Shown here piece by piece: positions 54,587 through 64,000 of a DNA stretch of 64,000 nucleotides. Every line of letters starts with the position of its first letter. Position 1 is the stretch's first letter. The notes under the pieces were generated by a model that ran no database searches, had not been told where the DNA came from, and worked only from the letters and a program-made list of their open reading frames with translations. The stretch covers positions 11,298,438-11,362,437 of the forward strand of contig JANAVB010010791.1 in assembly GCA_029216955.1 (NCBI GenBank). The letters run 5' to 3'. The stretch comes from Iris pallida. Taxonomy: Eukaryota > Streptophyta > Magnoliopsida > Asparagales > Iridaceae. The translations under genes and the position numbers were made by a program.

Positions 54587-55975
54587 TCAGAACAAAAATA
54601 AAAAAAGAAATTTTATTTTCATTTTATTTTTTTTATACATAGTACTTCTTAAGAATTTGCCATTGATCGGCATCATGAGTAAATCTCCATTGGGCTTTGA
54701 TAACCGATAGGCGCCATTAGAAAATACGGTCTCAATTACATAAGGGCCTTCCCATTTTGCTTGGAATTTCCCTTTGCTTTTGTGAGTCATGACCATCGGT
54801 CTTCGAACGGCTAATACCAACTCGCCAACCTTGAATACCCTCTCTTTAACTTTACGATTGAAAGTTCGAGATATACGGGCTTGATATAGCTCAATATGCT
54901 GTTGTGCTTGAAGACGCTTCTCGTCCAATCCTTCAAGTTCTTGGAGTCGTAAGAGATCATTGTTCACTATAGTTAGCTCATTAGCAATAGCTATTCGTAG
55001 AGATGGAATCTGGATTTCCAATGGAAGCACAGCCTCACATCCATAAACCAATAAAAATGGTGTAAAACTAGTAGGAGTTCGGACTGTGGTTCGATAAGCC
55101 CATAAACATTCTCCTAGATTCTCATTCCAATCACGTTTATTAGAAGAGACAAACTTTTTGAGAAGTTTAATGATCGTCTTATTGAAAGCTTCGGCTAAAC
55201 CATTAACAGCTAGATTATAAGCCGTAGAAGCCAGATTTTGAATTCGATTCTTATCACAGAACCGATAAAATGCCTGACTGGCAAATTGTGGTCCATTGTC
55301 ATGAATTATTCGTCGAGGAATCCCGAAGCGATAAATGACATGATGTTTCATGAAGCTGATCACATTAGATGTTTTTACTTCAGCAAGGGGAACTGCTTCT
55401 GCCCACTTAGAAAAGTAATCGGTTATAGCTAATATGAACCGATGTCCTTTAACAGAAAGAGGGTTAATAGGACCAATAATATCCATACCCCAAGCTTCGA
55501 AAGGCCAAGAGGCTGTTGTAGGATGTAGAAATTCAGACAGTTGATGAATAAAATCAGCATGAATCTGACATGCTTTACATCTTCTGGTATAGTTTACAGC
55601 ATCTGCTATCATAGAAGGCCAATAATACCCCATTCTTCGAATACGGTCTTGTAATTTTGGACCCAGTTGATGACCACCACAAACACCATCATGAGCTTCT
55701 CGGAGTGCTTGTTTGGCTTCACTTTCTGAGAGACAGCACAGCAAGAGTTCATCATATGAGCGACGATATAACATATGTAAAGACGAATCATAATAAAATC
55801 GAAATGATCGTCTCTTGATTGATGCAGCTTCTTTTGGATCTTCAGGTAAAATCCCATGAACCGTATAATCAATGAATAGAGTTCTCCAATCTCTTTGTTG
55901 GGAACTTGACTCTGTAGTATAACTCTGTTCAATATACAGATTACTCTTGACACAGAATAAATCTCGGTCCAACAA
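54587..55975 (-). CDS. pol: Element C integrase (open frame of 462 aa)
   Basis: The frame is intact. The zinc region has HDGVCGGH (His95, His102) and CKAC (Cys133, Cys136). The core has WGMDIIGP (Asp165), IIHDNGPQF (Asp226) and GLAEAFNK (Glu262), the DDE triad. The C-terminal region reads ELVLAVRRPMVMTHKSKGKF and ends near PINGKFLRS, with no chromodomain, as expected for Tat. The frame begins as the continuation of the RT polyprotein (QRDWRTLFID). It catalyses cDNA insertion. This is the best preserved enzyme of element C. Confidence 0.92.
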   Translation of the reverse strand: MLDRDLFCVKSNLYIEQSYTTESSSQQRDWRTLFIDYTVHGILPEDPKEAASIKRRSFRFYYDSSLHMLYRRSYDELLLCCLSESEAKQALREAHDGVCGGHQLGPKLQDRIRRMGYYWPSMIADAVNYTRRCKACQIHADFIHQLSEFLHPTTASWPFEAWGMDIIGPINPLSVKGHRFILAITDYFSKWAEAVPLAEVKTSNVISFMKHHVIYRFGIPRRIIHDNGPQFASQAFYRFCDKNRIQNLASTAYNLAVNGLAEAFNKTIIKLLKKFVSSNKRDWNENLGECLWAYRTTVRTPTSFTPFLLVYGCEAVLPLEIQIPSLRIAIANELTIVNNDLLRLQELEGLDEKRLQAQQHIELYQARISRTFNRKVKERVFKVGELVLAVRRPMVMTHKSKGKFQAKWEGPYVIETVFSNGAYRLSKPNGDLLMMPINGKFLRSTMYKKNKMKIKFLFLFLF

Positions 55976-55993
55976 AGTAATTGTATTTTGTCT

Positions 55994-56400
55994 TCAGATT
56001 AGAACAGCCAAGTCTGCAGCTAAGCTAGCAAGAGCATCAGCCTCCACATTCTGAGAATGTGGTACGAATTCAATGAAGAATCCTTTGAATGAAAGGACCA
56101 ACTCGACTACCACTTGATGATAAGGGATGAGATCAGGGTTTCTGACTTCGTAAGTCCCCCTAACTTGATTAACAATTAATTGAGAATCTCCATAAGCTTC
56201 TAGGAACTCAATATCCAATTGTTTTGCTACTTGGAGACCAATCAATAGAGTATTATATTCTGCTACATTGTTCGAGCATGGCTCATTGAGAGAATAAGCA
56301 CGGTATATGACCATTTTGTCAGGAGAAACCAAGATAATTCCTACCCCAGAGACAATATTGCCTTAGGTCCTACCCGTGATGCTCCATCAAAATATAACTA
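55994..56400 (-). pseudogene. pol: Element C archaeal-type RNase H
   Basis: Ligand blocks are present: LYFDGASRVG, SNNVAEYNTLLIGL, YGDSQLIVNQV and NVEADALASLA. A TAG directly before LYFDG (after LKNDVW) and a frameshift near 56340-56350 (GPKAILSLG versus expected GPKGNIVSGVG) break it. It removes RNA from RNA-DNA hybrids. It sits between the degenerate RH and IN, as in element A. Confidence 0.88.
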
Positions 56401-57803
56401 CCATACGTCATTCTTCAAAGTCATGTTACAATCTACGACTTCATCTGGAATGTACTCGTATAACTTCGATGTTTCAGGTATAGGGTGAGCAGCTAAGAAA
56501 TCAGCTAATGCTTGGCCCTTTACTGATTTTTGAGGTACGTAAACCATGTCATAAGGAGTGAGCAACATCGCCCAGGTAGCTAACCTGGAATTAAGAATGC
56601 TCGATTTTCTTATCAATACCCGAATGGGATTTATTCTGGATATAACATGAATAATTTGTCCTGTCACATAATGTCTTGTCTTTTGGACAGCAAAAACCAA
56701 GGCTAGACATTCCTTTTCTACAGGAGTATACCTGTGTTCATCTCCAACCATCATTCGGCTAAGATAATAAATTGCTTGTTCATGACCCATATCACTTTTC
56801 TGTGCAAGAAGAGCGCCAAGTGAATGATCCAAGGCTCGAACATATAGCAAAAATGGTCTTCCTACCACTGGAGGTACTAGAACAGGTGGATTTGTATGGT
56901 ATTGCTTAATGTCGTTGAAGGCTTTCTGACATGCTTCATCCCAGATAAAAGTATACCTTTTTTTAATAGACGAAAGAAAGGTTGACATCTCCCAGAGAGA
57001 TTAGATATAAATCTCCTGATATAAGCAATGCGACCCTGAAAGCCACGGAGTTCTTTCAGATTACGAGGAGGACGTATTTCAAGGATTGCTTTAACTTTAT
57101 CAGGATCGACATGGATACCCTGAGAAGTAATGACAAATCCTAAAAACTTGCCACTGGAAACCCCTAAGAAAGACTTAGTAGGGTTTATTTTCAATTGATG
57201 TTGACGCATCAATTCAAATACTGTCTTTAAGTCTTGAATGTGATCATCCTTTGATCGACTCTTAACAGCGATGTCATCTACGTAACATTCAACTGTCTTT
57301 CGTAGATGTTCTTGAAAGATGTTGCTCATAGCCCGTTGATACGTGGCACCGGCATTTTTAAGACCAAACGGCATAACCGTATAGCAGTAAACCCCAAGGG
57401 GTGTTCGAAAAGAAGTATGCTTCTCATCTTCTGGATGCATCTTAATCTGATTGTATCCTGAAAATCCGTCCATGAAAGACATGCGTTCAAAACCGCATGT
57501 ATTGTCTATCATGACATCAGCAATGGGAAGTAGAAATTCGTCCTTTGGACAAGCCGCATTAAGATCTTGATAATCTATACAAACTCGAACTTTTCCGTTC
57601 TTCTTCATAACAGGAACAATATTGGCAACCCAATCCGGGTGTTGCTCTTCACGAACAAAGCCACATGTAATCAACTTTTTGACTTCTGCTTCAATTGCAT
57701 CCATCATATCTGGTCTAAAGCACCGTTGCTGTTGTTTTACAGGCTTGGCATTAGGCAAAATATTGAGTTTATGAGTAGCAACTTTAGGATCTAGACCTGG
57801 CAT
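56398..57803 (-). pseudogene. pol: Element C reverse transcriptase and degenerate RNase H
   Basis: The first frame (57803-56877) holds RT with VRVCIDYQDLNAACPKDEF, FMDGFSGYNQIKM and YVDDIAVKS, so the catalytic Asp residues are intact. A one-base frameshift near 56950 leads to a second frame with the gypsy RNase H: YVRALDHSLGALLAQ and ISRINPIRVL lack two catalytic Asp residues, exactly as in element A. EKECLALVFAVQK is kept. Confidence 0.9.
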
Positions 57804-58520
57804 ATCCTCATAACTCTATGTAAAGATGTCAATATATTCTTTGATCAGTTTTATCAACTCTTCCTTTTCATCTTCGAAAAGGTTTTTACTGATGAATATT
57901 GGTTTGGACGTAGTTCCATCTCCAACATCGATCTAGACAACCTCATCCTCTGTAGGTGGCTGTCGCTATTCAAAACAAAGTTTACATTGAGTGTCCATTT
58001 GTTGGGCCCAAGGGACATTCTCAAATGGCTCAGATTCACCATCAGTTTGAACCATGTAAGCTGAAAATATTTGCTCAGATTCATCATAGTAACCTCCTCT
58101 AACATATGAGGGGTGAGAAATATCAGATTCGATGAATTGGATTTCTTCTGAATCCGATGATTGTGAAGAGCTGGAAGAGAATTCTTTTTGTATATCGTCA
58201 TTAAACATATAGGACGGATCATATCCCAATCCATGACGAGTCATCTGGTAAAACGGATCACCACATAATGGTAGTCGTCTACCCTTGCCTTGATTGAGAC
58301 CTTGCATAGTCTTCAAATCATATCCCATATTCTGGATAATCTTGATAGATTATTGACTATATTTGTCAATTCAGATTCTTCCTTTATCTTTATCTTTCAT
58401 ATCATCTGTCTGAGCAACAGAGATATTTCTAGCCAAGCCAAACACAATTTGGCGCTTGTTTTTCTTATCAGACGGAATCACGAAATAAGATTCTTCATGA
58501 CGTCTATAAGTTACACAAGC
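57804..58520 (-). pseudogene. Element C pre-RT region with G-patch-like segment
   Basis: The frame at 58328-57966 reads MGYDLKTMQGLNQGKGRRLP and RHGLGYDPSYMF, then an acidic Ser-rich stretch and ENVPWAQQMDTQC, matching element A EPWAQQLDAQW. The text moves to another frame near 57960. The segment 58330-58520 has no clear homology in an open frame. Confidence 0.65.
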
Positions 58521-60341
58521 TTATGATGAAGCGGCTACAGGAAGAAGATAGGGAGAAGATGTTAAGAACTTTTGAGCATAAGGTCCAACATCGACATGAG
58601 GAGGAAAGGAATTTTCCTTATAATCAATGTATAAAGTTTCTTCTGGTTCTATGTCATCTTTATATTGATGACTTTGATTATCAAAAGATAAAGTCATTCT
58701 TTCAATAAACTTGACAGCCATATACTCGAAAAGAAAATCTTCATTGATATCAAAAAGTACAGAATGATCAATATTTACATCATTTACAATCTGATTACTA
58801 CGCTTCGGATTAATCACTAGTGGACCATCATCCGTCTTCTGCGTAGATTTGCCAAGATTGACAATCAATGGTGGTTCTGGATCATTCGTACAAGAAGTAC
58901 GTCCTTTGACCTTGATCATAAGAGGTTGAACTTGGCTTTTAGCAAGAACATTTACTGATTCCTTAGATGAAGCTTGAGTTCTTCCTTTAACCTTGATTAT
59001 CAAAGATTGATTGTTGACAGATTGGGATTGGATTCGTCCTTTGACTATGATCTTCAAAGGTTGCTCTTTTGGAGGATCTTCATTAATAGATTGATCTTCA
59101 GTAGATGATTGATCTTCAGCTATATCTGATATCTCTTTCACATGCTCTTGTTTGTAAAGCCTTGAATCAGAAAAATAGGCTTCGACACCTTTAAAAGGAT
59201 TGATATCAGCAAACTCAGTCTTCAAAACTCCTTGGGAATCCATATACTTGAAGCATTGGTGGAGAGTTGAAGGCACGATTTTATGCTCATGTAACCACGG
59301 TCTTCTAAGAAGAATATTGTAGGATACGTCTGAGTTGATAACATAGAAGGTTACCATAGTTCTAAGATCACCAATTTGAATCTTCAGATGAATTTTCCTC
59401 AGTGGTTTACTCTTGCCAGAGTTAAAACCCACTATTGTAGTACTAGTGTAAGTCAGATTACTAGTAGGAATCCTCAGGGGTCTTAGCATACTCTGAAGAA
59501 TTATGCTAATTGAAGATCCAGGATCAATGTAAATCATGTCAATTTTAGTGGATCCGATATACCCAGTGTAGCACAGAGGCCTGTCATGCTTGTTATGCTT
59601 CAATAGCATGTCTTCTTGTGTGAAGGTAATGTTAGGAATTGCCTCCATCACACTATGACATTGTGGACACGACACTGGTGTATTATCAGGACTCTTGAGT
59701 TTAGCCAAGCATGAATCTGCTTGAAGTAAAGCTTCACTCAAAGTCTTCCTGCTTTCTTTAGAAAGACGAAGCAGCTCAAATATAGATAATCTAGCCGGAG
59801 TATTGGCTAACTGAGCTAGAATATCAAATTTATAGGGTTTCATCACCACCCCCTGACTGGAAGCAGACTTCAATAGGACGTCAAAGTGTACTGCTTTTTG
59901 TTTCCCCTTTTCAACCACAGATGGTTTAGCAGGAATAGGAGAAGATTGAATTGGTGGTGCTTCAGCATCCTCTGATTCTTTGGAGGATCCCTCATAATCT
60001 TTGTGGTACTTTTTCCCAGATCTTGTACCAGCAAAAGTTTCTTCTTCAGACTGAAGAGAAGGAAGTACCATGTTACAAGATTTAGTCTTCCCTCCCTTAG
60101 CCTTCTTCTTGTAAGGATTGTTATGAGGAACTTCAGAACCCAATCCAACAGTGAAGTTTTGATTTTGAATTTGTAAAGGAAGTCGTATTCCTTTATCATA
60201 ATTCAAACCTTCTGTCTTTTGAAAGTCATAACCCATCTTTTTCATAAGGAAGACAGATTGTTGACTGTACAAGTGAGTGGGCAACGGACTTTTAATAGGT
60301 AGTTCAACAGAAGAGGAAGAAGAAGGACCTTCTGTAACCAT
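58521..60341 (-). CDS. pol: Element C protease and linker (606 aa open frame)
   Basis: Order of blocks: FLMKKMGYDFQKTEGLNYDK (first G-patch-like copy), a Ser/Glu-rich stretch, YKFDILAQLANTPARLSIFE, YTGYIGSTKIDMIYIDPGSS (protease active site DPGSS), YNILLRRPWLHEHKIVPSTL, then VKGR-type repeats. These are PLKIIVKGR, SLIIKVKGR and PLMIKVKGR, then PLIVNLGK and PLVINPKR. The second conserved protease block has Arg in place of Gly (LLRRPW versus LLGRPW), which may impair activity. Stops flank it on both sides. Confidence 0.85.
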   Translation of the reverse strand: MVTEGPSSSSSVELPIKSPLPTHLYSQQSVFLMKKMGYDFQKTEGLNYDKGIRLPLQIQNQNFTVGLGSEVPHNNPYKKKAKGGKTKSCNMVLPSLQSEEETFAGTRSGKKYHKDYEGSSKESEDAEAPPIQSSPIPAKPSVVEKGKQKAVHFDVLLKSASSQGVVMKPYKFDILAQLANTPARLSIFELLRLSKESRKTLSEALLQADSCLAKLKSPDNTPVSCPQCHSVMEAIPNITFTQEDMLLKHNKHDRPLCYTGYIGSTKIDMIYIDPGSSISIILQSMLRPLRIPTSNLTYTSTTIVGFNSGKSKPLRKIHLKIQIGDLRTMVTFYVINSDVSYNILLRRPWLHEHKIVPSTLHQCFKYMDSQGVLKTEFADINPFKGVEAYFSDSRLYKQEHVKEISDIAEDQSSTEDQSINEDPPKEQPLKIIVKGRIQSQSVNNQSLIIKVKGRTQASSKESVNVLAKSQVQPLMIKVKGRTSCTNDPEPPLIVNLGKSTQKTDDGPLVINPKRSNQIVNDVNIDHSVLFDINEDFLFEYMAVKFIERMTLSFDNQSHQYKDDIEPEETLYIDYKENSFPPHVDVGPYAQKFLTSSPYLLPVAASS

Positions 60342-60449
60342 AGGAGAAGGATTCGGGATACGAGGAAAAATTCATGTAGGAGCTTTTGCATAAGCAGCAA
60401 AGACTTGTTGTGCTCTGTATAAGGGAACACTATTCATGGCTAGCCACTG

Positions 60450-61983
60450 CTAATGAGTAAGTTTGAACTTGGTAGGAGGAGCTTGACTTGGAGGACATAT
60501 GTTCAGTCCTCTCAGTCTATATTCTAAAGGAATGCCATCCCATAGATGACCCGAATCGTCAGGATCTGGAATAACATGAGAAATTATGTTACAGGTTTTG
60601 ACTTTTTTACCCTTCTTGGATTTTGAAGTTTTACCTTCATTTTCCAATTCAGGTACTAAGTCAGGATGTACCCACATAATTTTACCATTTTTAATGTGAG
60701 AGACAACAATCCTTCATTTTTCTCTCTTGCAGGCGGGATATTCACAATCTTCATCGTTGTCTTCGGGATTGGGATAATTCCATCTGGGACTTGCTGTGGA
60801 GGGAAATTTTCGAATTGAAGAGAAACCATATTGGTTGTAACCGTATGGTCATCATTGGTTAAAGCGATAGCACCACCATTTATCAGCTCTTGGATTTTCT
60901 TTTTCAAGACATAGCAAGCACTGGTAGGATGATTAATATATCTATGATAGATACAATATTTGGGATTGTCAGTCAGATTCACCTCATTAGGCCTCTTTGG
61001 CTCTGAAATCTGGAGTTTGCCACTCTTCACCAGACATTAGAATATCCCTGGGATATCACTTTCGTCAAAAGAGTATTCTTCTTTTGGCCTGGAAGATTCC
61101 TGATTATTCGACATTGTTTTATTTTTGGAAAGATTAACCATAAGACTATCCTTTCCTTTTATATTGCGATTGCCAGAATTATTACCAGGATTTCCTTTCT
61201 TCCCTTTATCCTCTGAGGCAAAAATCATCCCATGTTCACGAGCCAACCTACCATTGGTCTCGGCAGAAACTGTTGCTATAATAAACGAAGCCCAATCTGT
61301 GAATTGGAAACCCGTTAAGACAGCAATGGATGGTCGCAGATTCATCTTGCATATATCAATTAACGCTAAATCTGGCATACCAGGAGGCATCTTTAGAGTA
61401 GCCTGTCGGAAACTTTCGATGAACGTCCGAGTATCTTCCTTCTCCTTTTGTTTAATTTCTATTAAGGAGGACATGTTCATGTCCATACCTCCTTCATAGA
61501 AGCGGAAGAGAAATATTGCCTTAAATTCGTCAAAAGACGAAATGCAATTGCGGGTAAACTACGATACCAGTCGTAGGATAAACCCTTCAAGCATCCAATG
61601 AACACTCGAGTGAGAAGAGCATCATTTTTCTGCAGATATACAGTCATAATATCAAAATAATTAATATACTGACTAGAAGAAACCCTTTCATCAAATAATA
61701 CCATTGATTGTGGCTTGAATTTCGGTAGAAAGGGTACATCATTCCAATGAGGAGGATAAGGTTGCTTAATCCTTAACCTCTGGAGCTGATCCTTGTGCTT
61801 CAAAACTTCAAACTGTGCTTTGAGCTCACGTACTGCTTGAATGGCTTCACTAGTTTGCAGAAGCACATTTGATTGAATGGTTGTTGGATGTACCGTAATC
61901 CCCACCGGAGATGGTACATCTTCTGGAATAATGGGATCTGGAGATGCAGAATTTTGATTAACAGCAGGCTCTTGAATATTCAA
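60450..61983 (-). pseudogene. gag: Element C gag core
   Basis: Three frames together give RIKQPYPPHWNDVPFLP, LLTRVFIGCLKGLSYDWYRS, FIESFRQATLKMPPGMPDLA, FTDWASFIIATVSAE and the Cys/His block CIYHRYINHPTSAC. MWVHPDLVPEL follows. Frameshifts lie near 61490, 60670 and 61030-61040 (a TAG after DIPGIF). The blocks match element A 8440-19700, which shows the two capsids are related. It would form the particle. Confidence 0.87.
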
Positions 61984-62998
61984 AGGTATATCAACCCCTT
62001 GACTATCTTGAGTTTATGCTGCTACTGGTACCGGTGTTATTACTGCCGGCTGAGCAGTTTGCTGAGTAAATATTATTTGATGCATCCTTTGCACAATGTT
62101 AAGCATGTCTTTCAGTGATTGCTCAACGGCAGTGAGATGTTGTTCTGTATTAGCAGATGACGTCTCTGGTTCATCTCCAATAGCGTAGGATTCAACCTCC
62201 CTTGAAGATAAAGAAGGATTAGTATAGAAGTATGAATCGACACTATCAGTTTCGGACTCAAAAGATTAAGTACCCCTAGCTTCTGAATCAGAATTCTACA
62301 TTTGTCTTTGTCTTCTTGATCGAGTATTCTGATATACTCCTTCAAAGAAATCAAGAAGTCTGTTGAACTGTTGTTGACCTGGAGTTTGGGACATTTTTTA
62401 TCTCGGACGTCGTCCTCTGTTAGTATGAGATGCCATGTTGACTGACACATATGACGACTCGTGTTCTTGGTCATCAGCTTGTTGTTGAGGCACATTAAAA
62501 CTCAATCGATCAAAAACTGACCGTTTTGAAGCCGAACAACAACAGTTGATTACAACCTGGTGATACTCATAATGGTGTTTTTCTTGGGGGAATGTCACCG
62601 GAGATTGTCTGTTCTTACGTTTTTACATTAGCAATTCACGTAAATCAGAAGGAGTAGAGGGAGTAGTATTCTTTATTACATTTGGAGTAGAAAAACGTTT
62701 AGTCTCTTGTGTATAAAGAAGATTACTGGCTGCATTCGCAGAACCAAACTGTATATTTTTGCGCGTTTGGAGTTGTGAGCGTAAATCTTGAGATTTTTTT
62801 AGCAAGAAGGACTCCATTTTCATTGCGTATAATTTATAGGTTTGGTACTTTGCGTAGAGCAGTATAAAAAGGTTGTTGGTGTAGAACTGAAGCTTTACCA
62901 ACAGCATTTTTACGCTATATGCATTTAGGTACATTCACATTAGATGTAAAAACATCGTAGCAAATTTTATCTACACTGTCACATACAGGAGACTTACC

Positions 62999-63268
62999 TT
63001 TACGCGTAGAGCGTAAAAATTGATTATCTACCACGTCACAGACGGAAGATTTTCCTTTACGCGAAGAGCGTAATTTATGTGTGTCTACCACGTCACAGAC
63101 GGGAGACTTATTCTTACACTCAGAAGCACAAGTATTAGAGTCAGCCTCATTACAAATGGGAGACTCATTCTTATGCACTGAGCATAAAATTTGGTTTTCA
63201 CCAACTGGACGTAAAACATTATTTTTACGCACCAGACGTAAAACTTGGTTCTTACGCAGTGGACGTGA
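62999..63268 (-). repeat. Inverted TTTACGC/GCGTAAA pairs inside the 5' ORF of element C
   Basis: Perfect pairs: 62999-63005 with 63011-63017 (7 bp, 5-base loop), 63057-63062 with 63068-63073 (6 bp), 63171-63176 with 63182-63187 (TTATGC/GCATAA, both arms changed) and 63223-63229 with 63237-63243 (TTTTACG/CGTAAAA, 7-base loop). A fifth near-perfect pair lies at 63252/63264. Confidence 0.82.
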
Positions 63269-63615
63269 AACCTGATTATCTTCACCGTCACAGGCGGGAG
63301 ATGAATTGCCACACTTAGAGTGCGACGCAGAAGTAAGGACTGCCTCGTTACGAACGAGAGCCCCTACGACAGGAGTGGGAAGAATTCCCTTGCTATTAGA
63401 AGCAACAGAGAGATCAGAAGCTATTTTGGATTTAGGAATCCAAACTTTTCGTGCTTTGCGAGATTTTTGAACATTGGAGCAGCGAGAACCACCCCCAGTT
63501 CGGAGCATCTCTTCATAAGTAGTCTGGTCGAAGTGTACAACCAGAGTCTTCTTTGTCGATCCAATCGACACATCATCATATTGAGCAATTGCCTCCTCGT
63601 CAGAGGAGAAGGTCG

Positions 63616-63634
63616 TCCCCAGCAAAGTCGCCAT
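63616..63634 (-). other. Primer binding site and start codon of element C
   Basis: The minus strand reads TGGCGACTTTGCTGGGGA (63633-63616). As in element A the ATG begins one base before the site, so the site also encodes MATLLG. Spacing to the LTR is about 3 bp. Confidence 0.78.
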
Positions 63635-63636
63635 TT

Positions 63637-64000
63637 TGTTTCACTTAACAAAAATGTCTTTTGAAATTGGCTTTTGAAAATAAAACTTGAAAGAGTACAA
63701 GAAGTACAAATTGTTCTGGGAAGTATTGCTATGGAAGTCTGATCTGAAAGCGATCACTTTGTTCCTTGGACCATACGATGATGATGAAGATCACTGCTAG
63801 AAGATGAACAGCTAGAAGAACTAAGTCACCAGAAAGGTATCGACACACTTGGGCACTGATGGCGAGGTCGAATGCTTTTCTGCTTTGCTTCACTCTGTTC
63901 TGAAAGAAAGGTTGAAGAAGAATGCTCTGGAGAATCAAAATCTCTGAGTTCTAATCTCTCTCTTTTCTCCTTCCGTCTCTGTATGTTTTTGATTTAAGAA
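63637..64000 (-). repeat. Element C 5' LTR, inner part (cut by window end)
   Basis: It starts TGTTTCACTTAAC on the plus strand and matches 35171-35534 with few differences. The remaining roughly 715 bp, with TATA box and motif array, lie beyond the window. Confidence 0.92.

Larger units (their letters stand above)
61984..63634 (-). pseudogene. gag: Element C extra 5' ORF and gag N-terminal region
   Basis: The ATG (63634-63632) gives MATLLGTTFSSDEEAIAQYD, then VVHFDQTTYEEMLRTGGGS and VQKSRKARKVWIPKS, aligned with element A. A repeat region follows in which units like LRSSRKGKSSVCDVVDN recur about every 19-20 residues. The first open frame ends at 62915; pieces continue to 62623 and then 62598-62398 (KRSVFDRLSFNVPQQQADDQ), and on to MSQTPGQQQFNRLLDFFEGV. 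Several stops break it, for example near 62615 and 62280. The protein is conserved between A and C but has no domain I can name. Confidence 0.72.
35171..64000 (-). mobile_element. Element C: Tat-lineage Ty3/gypsy retrotransposon with antisense PMD gene
   Basis: It runs right to left: 5' LTR (from 63637, cut by the window end), primer site, extra 5' ORF, gag, PR, RT, RH, aRH, IN, then a long 3' region holding plus-strand genes, polypurine tract and 3' LTR (36250-35171). LARD2 and a solo LTR are nested in its antisense gene. Without them it is at least 16.7 kb. Proteins match element A block by block, but the DNA motif is different (GCGTAAAA rather than ATGCGGCT). GTTAT (35166-35170) would be the TSD; the other side is outside the window. 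Confidence 0.92.

Noticed and set aside
1..64000. tRNA, rRNA or organellar inserts
   Set aside because: I saw no tRNA cloverleaf-like A/B box pairs outside primer sites and no rRNA or plastid gene sequence. A tRNAscan and BLAST run would settle this.

Overview
This window is plant nuclear DNA, and nothing in it looks like a host gene. I could assign about 99% of it to nested retrotransposons. The evidence is plant-type Ty1/copia and Ty3/gypsy Tat pol proteins, tRNA-type primer binding sites, 1-4 kb LTRs with 5-bp target site duplications (TSDs), L1-type LINEs, and a spliced plant mobile domain (PMD) gene. The host is an angiosperm with a repeat-rich genome; I cannot name the species.

Layout. 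(1) 1-4230, minus strand: 5' half of a decayed Sirevirus-like Ty1/copia element. (2) 4381-4979 and 29996-33072, plus strand: one L1-type LINE split in two by element A. (3) Element A, 4985-29990, plus strand, TSD CGCGC: a Tat-lineage Ty3/gypsy element with an extra 5' ORF fused to gag, PR, RT, a degenerate RH, an archaeal-type RH (aRH), IN, and an antisense ORF before the 3' LTR. Its gag is split by LARD1 (8542-18654, TSD ACCAC), a large non-coding LTR element. (4) 33127-34924, minus strand: a 5'-truncated LINE between two TA microsatellites. (5) Element C, 35171 to beyond 64000, minus strand: a second Tat element. Its antisense gene (plus strand) encodes a PMD protein and is interrupted by LARD2 (40743-50039, TSD CTAGT) and by a solo LTR (50604-53383, TSD CTTGA).

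How the parts relate. Elements A and C are relatives. Both have the gag start codon overlapping the primer binding site, an N-terminal MATLLG protein, dual RNase H, an antisense gene with its TATA box about 100 bp from its ATG, and the same 3' repeat array. Each also carries its own short DNA motif (A: ATGCGGCT; C: GCGTAAAA) clustered at matching places: the LTR U3, the 5' ORF, and the promoter and 5' part of the antisense gene. In the 5' ORF, and in intron 1 of the C antisense gene, the motifs form inverted pairs whose arms co-vary. The unrelated solo LTR carries about 20 copies of the element A motif.

The main hypothesis I offer is that these Tat elements encode a sequence-specific self-recognition system: a family-specific motif array plus an element-encoded nuclear factor (the PMD protein or the 5' ORF protein). 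It would resemble in logic, but not in sequence, the VANC anti-silencing system of Arabidopsis VANDAL elements. The motif layout is visible in the sequence; the function is inference.
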